This document shows, one piece after another, positions 7,876 to 15,952 of a stretch of 64,000 nt of DNA; positions within the stretch are counted from its first letter, which is position 1, and every line of letters begins with the position of its first letter. A program made the position numbers and the translations under genes. The DNA is from Enterococcus sp. 9D6_DIV0238 (GTDB lineage: Bacteria > Bacillota > Bacilli > Lactobacillales > Enterococcaceae): contig NZ_CP147246.1 of the NCBI RefSeq assembly GCF_002174455.2, forward strand, positions 2,321,501-2,385,500, written 5' to 3'. The notes under the pieces are model-generated. The model made no database searches. It saw only the letters and a program-made list of their open reading frames with translations, and was not told the DNA's origin.

Positions 7876-9390
7876 TCAAGGATTTCTGAATTCTATTTTA
7901 TTTTCAATTACTTCTATAATATTAAATATATCTGTTGAGCTAAATCCTGGATTGATATATACAACAGGAATCGTTTTCGCTCTCTTATTTAAAAGAGGAT
8001 AGGTTGTTGAAGCAATGATCAAATCAGGTTTCGATATTTCGGTAGGGTCAGTTGGTGAAACAAATGAAACATTGTAAAAAGGTTTTAAAAAATATAGTAT
8101 TTGTTTTGCTGTGATTTTTTCCATGATCACAGGTAAATCTGTTTCTAGTTGTATATAGACTGGTGGGGAAAAGACTGTAGGACTTTGGATAAGCGCATGT
8201 GCTTCACAGAAACGGGCAACTAACATCTCTTCGTTGATAAAAGTTATATTCTCTGATTTTTTTTGCATTTCATAAAATTTTTTAACCATTTCTTCACGTA
8301 AAAAAGGATAATACTGTTTTAAATACTTCGTATAATCATATCCCGAAAACGTGGTGGAGAAATTAGGAAATAAAATATCTGTAAGAAAACCGACTAAAAT
8401 GACGCTTCGGTAAGTAATCTTAGTTTGTTCATCAGTAGAAGATAGATCTGGTTTTATCACATCTAAATAAATTTGATACATCTGGTAGACAGGAGTATTC
8501 AGTGCTTTATGGACATCTAAAAGTCTTTTTGAAATAGAAGGAACTAATAGAAAACTAGATCTTGTTTGAAAGAGTAAGCAAAGAAAATCTGCTTCTGGAA
8601 TAGATACATGAAAATAATGTTGTATTGTTGTAAGAATTGAATCATGAATACCAAGAGTAGAAAGTGCATCATGATTGAGTTGATGGGTAAATTCTGGTAA
8701 ATCTTCAGAAGATAGTTCTTTTTTTTGGTTATATCTATACAGGTTGATCGCGATCACATAGCTCCAGTTGACAGCTGAGATATCTTTAAAAGGAGAATAG
8801 CGGCGCATTTCATTTTCAATAAAATCTAGGATTTTTTGTTGGTCGATTGCAGGAAATGGCCAGGAAATTCCACGATAAACATTCCAAAACGCAATATAAC
8901 TAAGATATCGAAACTGCGGTTCACTTCCCTCGATACTAAGTTCGCGATTGAGGGATTTTATTTTCAGATTATATTTTTGAAGGATGTTATTGAAGTGCTT
9001 TACTTTTCTACGCAATGTACTTTCGCTAACAAAATATTTTTGCTGAAAATAATCTAAGGATAGTTTAGTTTGGAAAAAGAGTTCTTTCATTAAAGATAAT
9101 GAAATTGATTGTTCTGAGATAATTGGGATTGATTTCAGATAACCCAATGTTCCTCCTTCAAAACGAAATCCTTTCCCTTTTGAGAATTCTATTTGAATAG
9201 TAGTTTGACTAGAGTTTATTTCCAGCAAGTCACGAGCCAATTCTTTTGTATATTTAAGAACAGATTTTCTTTCCAGATGACTATCAAAAACCAGTTCATC
9301 AATAGAATACCAATCCTCTTTTTTATATAGCAGATAAAGAAGCTGTAGCTTATTTCCTGTACCTGTATCAAATATGTCAAATGCTAACAT
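7876..9390 (-). CDS. Mga/AtxA-type regulator
   Basis: This 504-residue protein has two N-terminal winged-helix DNA-binding regions (around residues 20-65 and 105-150, the latter with YFVSESTLRRKVKHFNNILQKYNLKI). They are followed by PRD-like helical domains and a C-terminal EIIB-like region (about 420-500, SFVSPTDPTEISKPDLIIASTTYP). This is the Mga/AtxA layout, in which PRD phosphorylation by the PTS often tunes surface or virulence gene expression. It has its own promoter (9416-9444). It is transcribed away from the invertible segment starting 180 bases upstream. Whether it regulates the WxL cluster is a guess from position. Confidence 0.82.
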   Translation of the reverse strand: MLAFDIFDTGTGNKLQLLYLLYKKEDWYSIDELVFDSHLERKSVLKYTKELARDLLEINSSQTTIQIEFSKGKGFRFEGGTLGYLKSIPIISEQSISLSLMKELFFQTKLSLDYFQQKYFVSESTLRRKVKHFNNILQKYNLKIKSLNRELSIEGSEPQFRYLSYIAFWNVYRGISWPFPAIDQQKILDFIENEMRRYSPFKDISAVNWSYVIAINLYRYNQKKELSSEDLPEFTHQLNHDALSTLGIHDSILTTIQHYFHVSIPEADFLCLLFQTRSSFLLVPSISKRLLDVHKALNTPVYQMYQIYLDVIKPDLSSTDEQTKITYRSVILVGFLTDILFPNFSTTFSGYDYTKYLKQYYPFLREEMVKKFYEMQKKSENITFINEEMLVARFCEAHALIQSPTVFSPPVYIQLETDLPVIMEKITAKQILYFLKPFYNVSFVSPTDPTEISKPDLIIASTTYPLLNKRAKTIPVVYINPGFSSTDIFNIIEVIENKIEFRNP

Positions 9391-9415
9391 GTTTTTTCAC
9401 CTCATTCATGGCTTT

Positions 9416-9444
9416 ATCATAAAATAAAACGAGATTTAACTCAA
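9416..9444 (-). promoter_or_regulatory. Promoter of the Mga-like gene
   Basis: On the minus strand TTGAGT (9439-9444) and TATGAT (9416-9421) are separated by 17 bases. They lie 25 bases upstream of the ATG and downstream of the hairpin at 9462-9486. Confidence 0.7.
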
Positions 9445-9461
9445 TAAAAGTGAATTAAAAT

Positions 9462-9486
9462 AGCACTTATCAAAGAGATAAGTGCT
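9462..9486 (-). terminator. Hairpin between the invertible segment and the Mga-like gene
   Basis: AGCACTTATC pairs perfectly with GATAAGTGCT over a 5-base loop. On the minus strand it is followed by ATTTTAATT, a modest T tract. It lies between the outward promoter of the invertible segment and the Mga-like gene's own promoter, where it could block read-through. Confidence 0.55.
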
Positions 9487-9570
9487 GTTTGTCATGAAAA
9501 GGATTGTTAAAACACGCATATCGAATATTATCGATCAAATAGTCATGGTAAATTTAATTTTGTAGATATA

Positions 9571-9600
9571 TTTCATTTCTTATTTCTATTACAAATAAGA
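9571..9600 (+). repeat. Left 30-bp inverted repeat of the invertible segment
   Basis: The 30 bases are the exact reverse complement of 11065-11094. Inside lies a core at 9578-9600 made of arms TCTTATTT and AAATAAGA around the spacer CTATTAC (top strand). The match does not extend on either side. Confidence 0.9.
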
Positions 9601-9665
9601 TTAAAATAAAAAGGAATTAATTAGAGAAAAAACATTTTTTTTGTTTGTGAATTTATCTTAGGTTC

Positions 9666-9694
9666 ATGTTAACTGAGCAAAGTTTTAAAGTCAA
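9666..9694 (-). promoter_or_regulatory. Outward-facing promoter inside the invertible segment
   Basis: On the minus strand TTGACT (9689-9694) is followed by 17 bases and TAACAT (9666-9671). It points left, out through the left inverted repeat. After inversion the same promoter would point right toward the regulator at 11234. I found no comparable promoter facing right between 10991 and 11233. Confidence 0.65.
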
Positions 9695-9700
9695 TAGAGT

Positions 9701-9744
9701 TTTATCTCATTTTTTTCTAAAATGTTCAAAAAAAATGAGATAAA
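9701..9744. promoter_or_regulatory. Large inverted repeat upstream of the recombinase gene
   Basis: Perfect 16-base arms (TTTATCTCATTTTTTT and its complement) surround a 12-base centre. It lies between the outward promoter and the recombinase gene, so it could be an operator or accessory binding site for the recombinase. As RNA it would form a weak A/U-rich hairpin. Confidence 0.5.
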
Positions 9745-9854
9745 TGACATATATATATTATCTTATATTAAAAAAACAAAGAAATGTAGAGAGAATAGAA
9801 GATACGCCGTCAAAAAAATCGTCAAAATATAAAGTAGAAGGGAACAAATCAGAA

Positions 9855-10973
9855 ATGGTGAAAAAGGGAGAAAATATTTATAAACGCAAAGATGGGCGTT
9901 GGGAAGGAAGATATATAAAGGAACGAACATTAAAAAATAAAATCGTATACGGATATATATATGGGCGACAATACGCTGAGGTGAAAGAAAGGTTGACAGT
10001 GATAAAAGCAAAATACCTTCTCAGTGATTATTCTATGACTCGTTACAACGGGACTATTGAGACGTTTATCAGTAACTGGATGATGTCTACAATGAAATAT
10101 ATCGTTAAACCAACTACATACTCTAATTATGTTCGATTGATCAAACGACACATCATCCCGAGTGTAGGTTCGATAGAATTACAAAAAATCACTCAAGAAG
10201 ATGTTCAAACGCTTGTGTATCAATTGGCACAGCAGCAGTTTGCTTCTGGCACAATCAGAAATGTGTTCAACATTTTGAAAAAAGCATTGAACTTAGCTGT
10301 TGAACAAAAATATTTACGCGAAAACCCATGTAAAAATATTATTTTGCCTAAAACAACAACAAAAAAAGTTTCAGCTCTCTCCTTGAATGACCAAAGAAAA
10401 GTCGAACTGCTAGCTTTACAAGAGAAAGAATGTTCTCCAATCATTTTGGCTTTATATTCTGGTATGAGAATTGGTGAAATCAGTGGACTTAAGTGGGAAG
10501 ATATCGACTTTGAAAAACAAGTTATTCACGTCAAACGAACAATCACACGAATTACGAATGAACATACTACTACGACAAAAACAGAGGTTGTTGAGGGGAC
10601 ACCTAAGTCAAATAACTCCGAGAGGGTTATTCCGTTAGCAAAGAACTTATCTAATTATTTGATGGATAAAAAACAAAAAACATCTAGTGTTTATGTTATC
10701 TCATGTAATGGGGGACTGACAGAGCCAAGAACAATCAACTATCGATTTAAAAAGATAGTAAATACTATAGGATTGCCAGAAATTCGTTTTCATTCTTTGC
10801 GCCACACATTTGCAACGCGTTGTTTAGAGCAAGGAGTTGATGTCGCAAGTTTAAGTCAAATTTTAGGACATCATTCAACAAAACTAACATTAGATACATA
10901 TGCAGATTCCTTATTAGAAAATCGCCAAGCTGCAATTGCTACAATAGATAATCTATTTTTAAATGCTCAGTAA
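9855..10973 (+). CDS. Tyrosine recombinase (Tn916/phage integrase type), predicted invertase
   Basis: This 372-residue protein has an N-terminal arm-type DNA-binding region (GENIYKRKDGRWEGRYIKER), a core-binding SAM-like domain (about residues 65-150) and a C-terminal catalytic domain. The catalytic set is visible: Arg in SGMRIGEISGLKW, Lys in GTPKSNNSERVIPL, His-x-x-Arg in HSLRHTFATR, His in LGHHST and Tyr in TLDTYAD. I chose ATG at 9855 because GAAGGGA precedes it and the family N terminus begins there. An upstream ATG at 9744 would add 37 atypical residues. The gene is alone inside inverted 30-bp repeats, which suggests a DNA invertase rather than a phage or transposon integrase. Confidence 0.9.
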   Translation: MVKKGENIYKRKDGRWEGRYIKERTLKNKIVYGYIYGRQYAEVKERLTVIKAKYLLSDYSMTRYNGTIETFISNWMMSTMKYIVKPTTYSNYVRLIKRHIIPSVGSIELQKITQEDVQTLVYQLAQQQFASGTIRNVFNILKKALNLAVEQKYLRENPCKNIILPKTTTKKVSALSLNDQRKVELLALQEKECSPIILALYSGMRIGEISGLKWEDIDFEKQVIHVKRTITRITNEHTTTTKTEVVEGTPKSNNSERVIPLAKNLSNYLMDKKQKTSSVYVISCNGGLTEPRTINYRFKKIVNTIGLPEIRFHSLRHTFATRCLEQGVDVASLSQILGHHSTKLTLDTYADSLLENRQAAIATIDNLFLNAQ

Positions 10974-10990
10974 CCTGAGCATTTTATTTT
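10962..10990 (+). terminator. Terminator overlapping the recombinase stop codon
   Basis: AATGCTCAG and CTGAGCATT form a perfect 9-bp stem with the stop codon in the TAAC loop, followed by TTATTTT. It keeps recombinase transcription from entering the downstream operon. Confidence 0.85.
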
Positions 10991-11064
10991 CTGCAAATAA
11001 GCCGTCACCCAAATGGTCACAGCATGTTAAAGATGTTGTTATATCCGCCAGAAGAGGATCTGTT

Positions 11065-11094
11065 TCTTATTTGTAATAGAAATAAGAAATGAAA
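11065..11094 (+). repeat. Right 30-bp inverted repeat of the invertible segment
   Basis: This is the exact reverse complement of 9571-9600. Its core at 11065-11087 has arms TCTTATTT and AAATAAGA with the asymmetric spacer GTAATAG. It lies 139 bases upstream of the regulator gene. Confidence 0.9.
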
Positions 11095-11233
11095 AGAGAC
11101 TATAAAGAAGTATATAAACTTTGAATGTAGGAAATATAGTATGAACCTTATTATAAGTCCTTTGATGAAGAAAACCAAATAATCGAATCCTACATTTTAC
11201 ACATATAAATAATAAAAAAATCAGGAGGTAGAA
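11095..11233 (+). promoter_or_regulatory. Leader of the WxL operon without a clear promoter
   Basis: This stretch between the right inverted repeat and the regulator gene holds AATGTAGGA (11124-11132) and its complement TCCTACATT (11188-11196). They could close a long-loop RNA stem. I see no -35/-10 pair with good spacing. The ribosome site AGGAGG precedes the ATG at 11234. Confidence 0.4.
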
Positions 11234-11935
11234 ATGTATAACATAGGAATAATCCACGGTAGAGTCTCAGAGGAAGAAATAGGAATGTACATAGAAGAGG
11301 GGAATCTAAATTGCTTCAATACAGTTACTATTGATAAGAACAATTTGTCTGCTGAACTGGAAAACAAAGATGCTATATTGATTTTTCCAAATAATGTTGA
11401 TTCTGAAGTCGCAGAAATTTGTCAACTTATTATGGAAATAAAAATGAACTCTGAATCATTTATTTGGGTCGTTTCCAAGATTTATGATGAAAAGAAGCGT
11501 GTAGTTTATCTGCAGCTAGGAGTGGATGGCAACATCAGTACTGAATGTTCGCCAAGAGAATTACAACTGATTGTAAAGAATGCACTGGATAGAAAAAGTA
11601 CGTATGAAAACCAATCGGTTTCCCAAAAGGATGGAACAAAGTCAAATGAATCGTTACCTGAGTTGAATGAGAAAAATTTGAGTTTTGTTGCAGAAGGTGA
11701 AGAAGTTCCACTGACTAGAACAGAGTATCGTCTCTTTAAGTTGCTGCTGAGTAATCCGGGAATTGCTTTTTCATATGAAGAACTTTACAGAAAAGTTTGG
11801 AACAAACCATATAAAAATGAAAAGTATCGAGTGTCAAATGTTGTATTTCATATTCGGGAAAAGCTTGAGGAATACTCATTAAGTCCAAATCACATTAAAA
11901 CAGTCCGTTCCGTCGGGTATATGATTTCTGAATAA
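11234..11935 (+). CDS. Winged-helix regulator with a degenerate receiver-like N terminus
   Basis: In this 233-residue protein, the last ~90 residues form an OmpR/PhoB-type winged helix (LTRTEYRLFKLLLSNPGIAFSYEELYRKVW and the final VRSVGYMISE). The N-terminal ~115 residues are alpha/beta-like (DAILIFPNNVDSE) but lack the usual phosphoacceptor pattern of response regulators. No histidine kinase is adjacent. It is the first gene after the invertible segment, and the giant surface protein follows after 53 bases. I infer that it activates the operon it heads. Confidence 0.82.
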   Translation: MYNIGIIHGRVSEEEIGMYIEEGNLNCFNTVTIDKNNLSAELENKDAILIFPNNVDSEVAEICQLIMEIKMNSESFIWVVSKIYDEKKRVVYLQLGVDGNISTECSPRELQLIVKNALDRKSTYENQSVSQKDGTKSNESLPELNEKNLSFVAEGEEVPLTRTEYRLFKLLLSNPGIAFSYEELYRKVWNKPYKNEKYRVSNVVFHIREKLEEYSLSPNHIKTVRSVGYMISE

Positions 11936-11988
11936 TGCCTCTTGACCAAAGACACAAAGGCAACATCTGAAAGGAGGTGAAATTAAAA

Positions 11989-14900
11989 ATGAAAAACAAG
12001 AAAAGGGATGAAAAGATGAAGCGTTTTAAAATAGGGGTTTCACTTCTTATGTGTCTCACGTTAGTTGTCAGCTTCTTTACGTATAGTTTCTTTGCAAAAG
12101 AGCAACCCGTAAAGGCAGCAGCTGATATTACTACCTCAAATTACTCAATCTGGACAGCTGCAACCTTATCTGAAGCCAATCAATCAGTCAGCAGACTCTT
12201 GGCTGCTTCAAAAGGTTCCGACAGTTCACGACCATATAAAGATAATGCAACTTGGTCAGAAGGATCGCTTGCAGCACTTGATAAAGTGTACAAAGTGAGT
12301 AGTACAGTAGCTGCCACGGACGATGCCAGTGCGAATTTGTCAAGAGAGCAATTGATTCAAACGGCTCGTGGATTAGAGCCAGCTGGTACGAAGAACAAGG
12401 CTAGCTATGTTTCACTAAATAATTATCCAGATGATTCTGGGAAATATAGTTTGGAATATGCGATTTCTAATATGGGCTTAGAGGCTGGAGAAAAGCTAGA
12501 TGTAATGTTTATCTTAGACTGGTCTGGTTCTATGAAAAGACAAAGTGTTGCACCAACTGCTGAGAGTTCACTGATTAATGGTCGCAAAATGGTTGAAGCC
12601 TTTAGTCAAAAGTTGATAGAATCCAACGCAGATGCCCGTATTCGTCTGATTGCACACAATCAGAAGGATAATAACACTTTCGACTCAGAATTGCTTCCAG
12701 GAGTAGTGTCCAGAAATGGTATTCAAAAAGATTCAGGATTCTTTCAAATCGATGATAGCAAACAGTATCTACAAACCATTCAAAATATGTACACAATGCA
12801 ACCGCAATATGACAATGACTCGATTCCTTGGATGATCGAAACTGCGACCAATCTGCTTAAAAAGACAGAAGCACAAGGAGGCGTTCGTTCAGGAGCAAAA
12901 CCTGTGATGATCGTACTAAGTGATTTTCAGCTGAATATTGGTGGAACAAACCAAAATACAGTCATAACAAAATATAAAAACAGTTTAACAGCTTATAATT
13001 CGGCATTCTTAGGAAGGGCACCCACGTTTATCGCAGCTGCGTACTATAATGCGTATCATGTGCCTGGAATGGGTGGTTCTGGTGTGCTCCCTGGAGTAAC
13101 AGATGTACAAGAAGCTGCTATTAAGGCTACGAATTCTGATTGGTCAGCGGTTCATATTAATGAAAGCAACTATACCACTGCCGAAGCAAGGTTAAAAGAT
13201 GCGATTGATACCAGTGTAGGGTATCTTCCATGGAATGCGAATCTAAAAACAAATGCGTTCAATTTTACTGAGTACAATTCTACTGATGATGAGTTTGTTT
13301 CATTAGATGCTAAAAATTTGGCATTTAAAGGGCTTGGAGATGGTGTAGGGACATTCACTATGAATGTAAATACCGCTCAATACAGTAATCCTAAAAAAGG
13401 TGACATGGCTCAGGCAACGACAACGGCAACTGCTAGTACAAATGAGGAGTCAGTAAACTTTAGCCCTACCTCTAAGCTATTCTTGCCGATCACTGATGCG
13501 GCTGTCGAATTGTATAAATACAACGGTTCGGGAATTCAAACATCAGCATCTAATTACGCATTGGCAGATACAGTAGTCAGCAGTAATTACAATGCTTACG
13601 GTGGAACAAATTATGCAAAACAAAGCAGCATTCTTACTTCAATAGATTACCTTGATAGTACGAAAAAGACTCTAACGAAGCAAAATGCGTTTGATGCATT
13701 AAAGCAAGGTCTTGGTGAGACTGAATTTAACAAACTTGACTTTACTCAAGCAGGTTCATTAAATGCCGATTCACTAACTGTTCAATTCGATTCCAGCAAA
13801 AACGTGTATAAAGTTTATGCAGAATCGAAAGCAACTGAAAGTACGATTACTGTTGAGCACTGGATCAAAGGCGGCGCAAAAATCTCAACAACCATTCAAC
13901 TAGATCTATCACAAAAGGGAGAAATTGGCGCTCTTGCTAATATCACACCTACAGCTATCTCTGGGTACACGTATGTTGATTCTGATTCAGAGCCACTAGC
14001 TAGTGTGACATATGGCACTAAGGATAAAACAGTAAAACTGTATTATACGGAAAACCCTAAAACGGCTGCGATGACTGTGAAGTACATGGATGGTACGTCA
14101 ACTGAAATCATCTCTTCGAAATCGGTAGAAGGAACTATTGGTGAAGCGATTACAGAAGCCCAATTAAATAAAGGTGCAGTAGGTACGGGCTATACATTTG
14201 TCAAACAAACACCAACACCAGCTATTTTTGGAACAAATACAGAAGTGATTCTGTACTATACCAAAGATAAGGTTATTGGAAAAGTCACTGTGGAATATTG
14301 GGATAGCGATACGAACACAAAAATCTCTGGTGTTTCTGATGACATACTAGAAGGTGAAGCTGGTTCAACTGTCAACTATACACAAAAAGATATTCCAAAA
14401 TACGAATTCGACAAAGCTAAGTCTGATATTATGCCAACAACCTTTACTGAAGGGAATGTAACTGTTCGCCAGTATTATGCAAGGGTTTATACAGTGACCA
14501 TTGAATATTGGGATGCTGGTACAAATGCTAAAATCGCTTCCGAAACAAATACCATGATTACTGGTAAAAAGGATGCTTCATTAACCTATTCTCCAAAAGA
14601 TATAGATGGTTATATTTATGATCCAGCACGATCTGATAAAATTCCTTCATCTATTACAGGAGATGCAACTTATCGAGCGTACTATAATAAGGCAGGTTTG
14701 GTAACGATTGAATATTGGAGTTCTGATACTAATCAAAAGATACCTGGACAACAAGAGGATGTTTTAAAAGGTATTCTTGATACAAAAGCAACAATTACAC
14801 CTAAAGTGATCTCAGGTTATAAATTTGATGCTGTAAGATCAGATCCTCTTGATAATGTGACATACAAAACTGGATCAAATATAATTCGGCTTTATTACAC

Positions 14901-15567
14901 GCAGTATGTCAATTTGACAGTTATTTTTGAAAAGATCAGTCCTAAAGAAGAATTAGGGAAAGTTGTAGTACAGGCTAAAATTGGTGATACAGTTCATTTA
15001 GAAAATGATTTCAGTACTATTGCGGCGAAGTTGGCTGAATTGGAAAAGTCATATAGTGTATACAAAAGACCAGACAATTATGATGCTTACAAAGTTACAA
15101 GTGATGATGCGACACTGATTTATCAATTTGATGGTACCTTGTCCTTATCATCAGCACCTAGTTTATTAGAATTTGGTAGTAACCATGAGATTATGCAGCT
15201 AGGAGAATTTAAATCCGAACGACCATCGTATGATAAACCTTTAACGGTGACGGATACACGCGCAGATCTTTCTAATTGGAAAATTTCAGTAAAATTGACA
15301 GAAGACATGCATTCTAGGAAAAAGCCAACATTTATTTTAAAAGATGTACTTTACTACAAAGATGGAGATAAATTGACAGCTGTTACTACAGATAATCCTC
15401 TTGACATTGTTATAAGTAAACATAGCGAAAGAGGAGATTATGATGTAAGTAAAGCTGAGTGGGAAAATAAATCTAATGGATTTATTTTTAAACTAGGTCA
15501 AAATCAATATCGAGAAATTGATGATTACGATGGCACTCTTCAATTTACATTAACAGAAGCGAAATAA
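11989..15567 (+). CDS. Giant vWA/MucBP surface protein with a WxL-like C terminus
   Basis: This 1192-residue exported protein has a basic start, hydrophobic core and cleavage-like VKAAA region near residue 45. A von Willebrand A domain begins near residue 170, with MIDAS sequence DWSGS. From about 620 to 975 run at least five MucBP-like modules, recognisable by VTIEYWD...GYxYD...YY. The last ~150 residues look like a WxL domain with weakened signatures, WKISVKL and YDGTLQFTLTEAK, the second having Phe for Trp. AAGGAGG precedes ATG at 11989; a GTG at 11977 overlaps that site and is unlikely. It resembles the large WxL component of csc-type clusters and probably binds a host or plant ligand. 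Confidence 0.85.
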   Translation: MKNKKRDEKMKRFKIGVSLLMCLTLVVSFFTYSFFAKEQPVKAAADITTSNYSIWTAATLSEANQSVSRLLAASKGSDSSRPYKDNATWSEGSLAALDKVYKVSSTVAATDDASANLSREQLIQTARGLEPAGTKNKASYVSLNNYPDDSGKYSLEYAISNMGLEAGEKLDVMFILDWSGSMKRQSVAPTAESSLINGRKMVEAFSQKLIESNADARIRLIAHNQKDNNTFDSELLPGVVSRNGIQKDSGFFQIDDSKQYLQTIQNMYTMQPQYDNDSIPWMIETATNLLKKTEAQGGVRSGAKPVMIVLSDFQLNIGGTNQNTVITKYKNSLTAYNSAFLGRAPTFIAAAYYNAYHVPGMGGSGVLPGVTDVQEAAIKATNSDWSAVHINESNYTTAEARLKDAIDTSVGYLPWNANLKTNAFNFTEYNSTDDEFVSLDAKNLAFKGLGDGVGTFTMNVNTAQYSNPKKGDMAQATTTATASTNEESVNFSPTSKLFLPITDAAVELYKYNGSGIQTSASNYALADTVVSSNYNAYGGTNYAKQSSILTSIDYLDSTKKTLTKQNAFDALKQGLGETEFNKLDFTQAGSLNADSLTVQFDSSKNVYKVYAESKATESTITVEHWIKGGAKISTTIQLDLSQKGEIGALANITPTAISGYTYVDSDSEPLASVTYGTKDKTVKLYYTENPKTAAMTVKYMDGTSTEIISSKSVEGTIGEAITEAQLNKGAVGTGYTFVKQTPTPAIFGTNTEVILYYTKDKVIGKVTVEYWDSDTNTKISGVSDDILEGEAGSTVNYTQKDIPKYEFDKAKSDIMPTTFTEGNVTVRQYYARVYTVTIEYWDAGTNAKIASETNTMITGKKDASLTYSPKDIDGYIYDPARSDKIPSSITGDATYRAYYNKAGLVTIEYWSSDTNQKIPGQQEDVLKGILDTKATITPKVISGYKFDAVRSDPLDNVTYKTGSNIIRLYYTQYVNLTVIFEKISPKEELGKVVVQAKIGDTVHLENDFSTIAAKLAELEKSYSVYKRPDNYDAYKVTSDDATLIYQFDGTLSLSSAPSLLEFGSNHEIMQLGEFKSERPSYDKPLTVTDTRADLSNWKISVKLTEDMHSRKKPTFILKDVLYYKDGDKLTAVTTDNPLDIVISKHSERGDYDVSKAEWENKSNGFIFKLGQNQYREIDDYDGTLQFTLTEAK

Positions 15568-15583
15568 CAAGGAGGTAATAGTA

Positions 15584-15949
15584 ATGAGACATAAAATTAA
15601 TTATCTACTATTATCTACCCTCGTTATATCGATTGTAGGTGTAAGTAGTAATCAAATAGTTTTTGCTGAGGGTGGTTCAGTTCAAACCAATGGTAAGGTA
15701 TCATTTTACGACGAAACAGGTACTGAACCAAGTAATTCAACTGAACCATCAGATTCTAGCAAAGAATCTGGCGGAGTAAATGAGCCAACAACTTACCCTG
15801 AAACTTCAGGTGATGCTATAGCAAAACCTGTTGGCAAACTACCATCAACTGGTGAACTAGTTCTAAAAAGTTTAACGATAAGCGGTGGAATATTACTTGT
15901 TTTAAGCACATTCTTTATTCTGTTGAAAAAGAAAAAGGGGGCAAAGTAG
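15584..15949 (+). CDS. Small LPxTG-anchored protein (CscD-like)
   Basis: This 121-residue protein has a signal peptide ending near FAEGG, a short low-complexity Ser/Glu/Pro region, LPSTGE, a hydrophobic segment and a KKKKGAK tail. Short LPxTG proteins of this kind are a standard member of WxL (csc) clusters. An AAGGAGG site precedes the start, and the next gene begins three bases after the stop. Confidence 0.88.
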   Translation: MRHKINYLLLSTLVISIVGVSSNQIVFAEGGSVQTNGKVSFYDETGTEPSNSTEPSDSSKESGGVNEPTTYPETSGDAIAKPVGKLPSTGELVLKSLTISGGILLVLSTFFILLKKKKGAK

Positions 15950-15952
15950 TCA

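Larger units (their letters stand above)
9571..11094. mobile_element. Predicted invertible DNA segment with its own tyrosine recombinase
   Basis: A 1,524-bp segment is bounded by perfect 30-bp inverted repeats. It contains one gene (tyrosine recombinase), a terminator after it and a promoter pointing out of the left end. The spacer reads CTATTAC at the left site and GTAATAG at the right site, so the sites are opposed and strand exchange would invert rather than excise the DNA. No phage, conjugation or excisionase genes are nearby. Right next to it begins a 14-kb surface-protein operon. Inversion itself is inferred. Confidence 0.8.

Noticed and set aside
9744..9854. Upstream ATG giving a 409-residue recombinase
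   Set aside because: The extra 37 residues do not resemble the family N terminus, and no ribosome site precedes the ATG, which lies at the edge of a large inverted repeat.
9571..11094. Integrase as part of a prophage or integrative conjugative element
   Set aside because: No phage, relaxase, excisionase or replication genes are near, and the flanking repeats are inverted, not direct. A decayed element cannot be fully excluded, but the repeat geometry fits inversion better.
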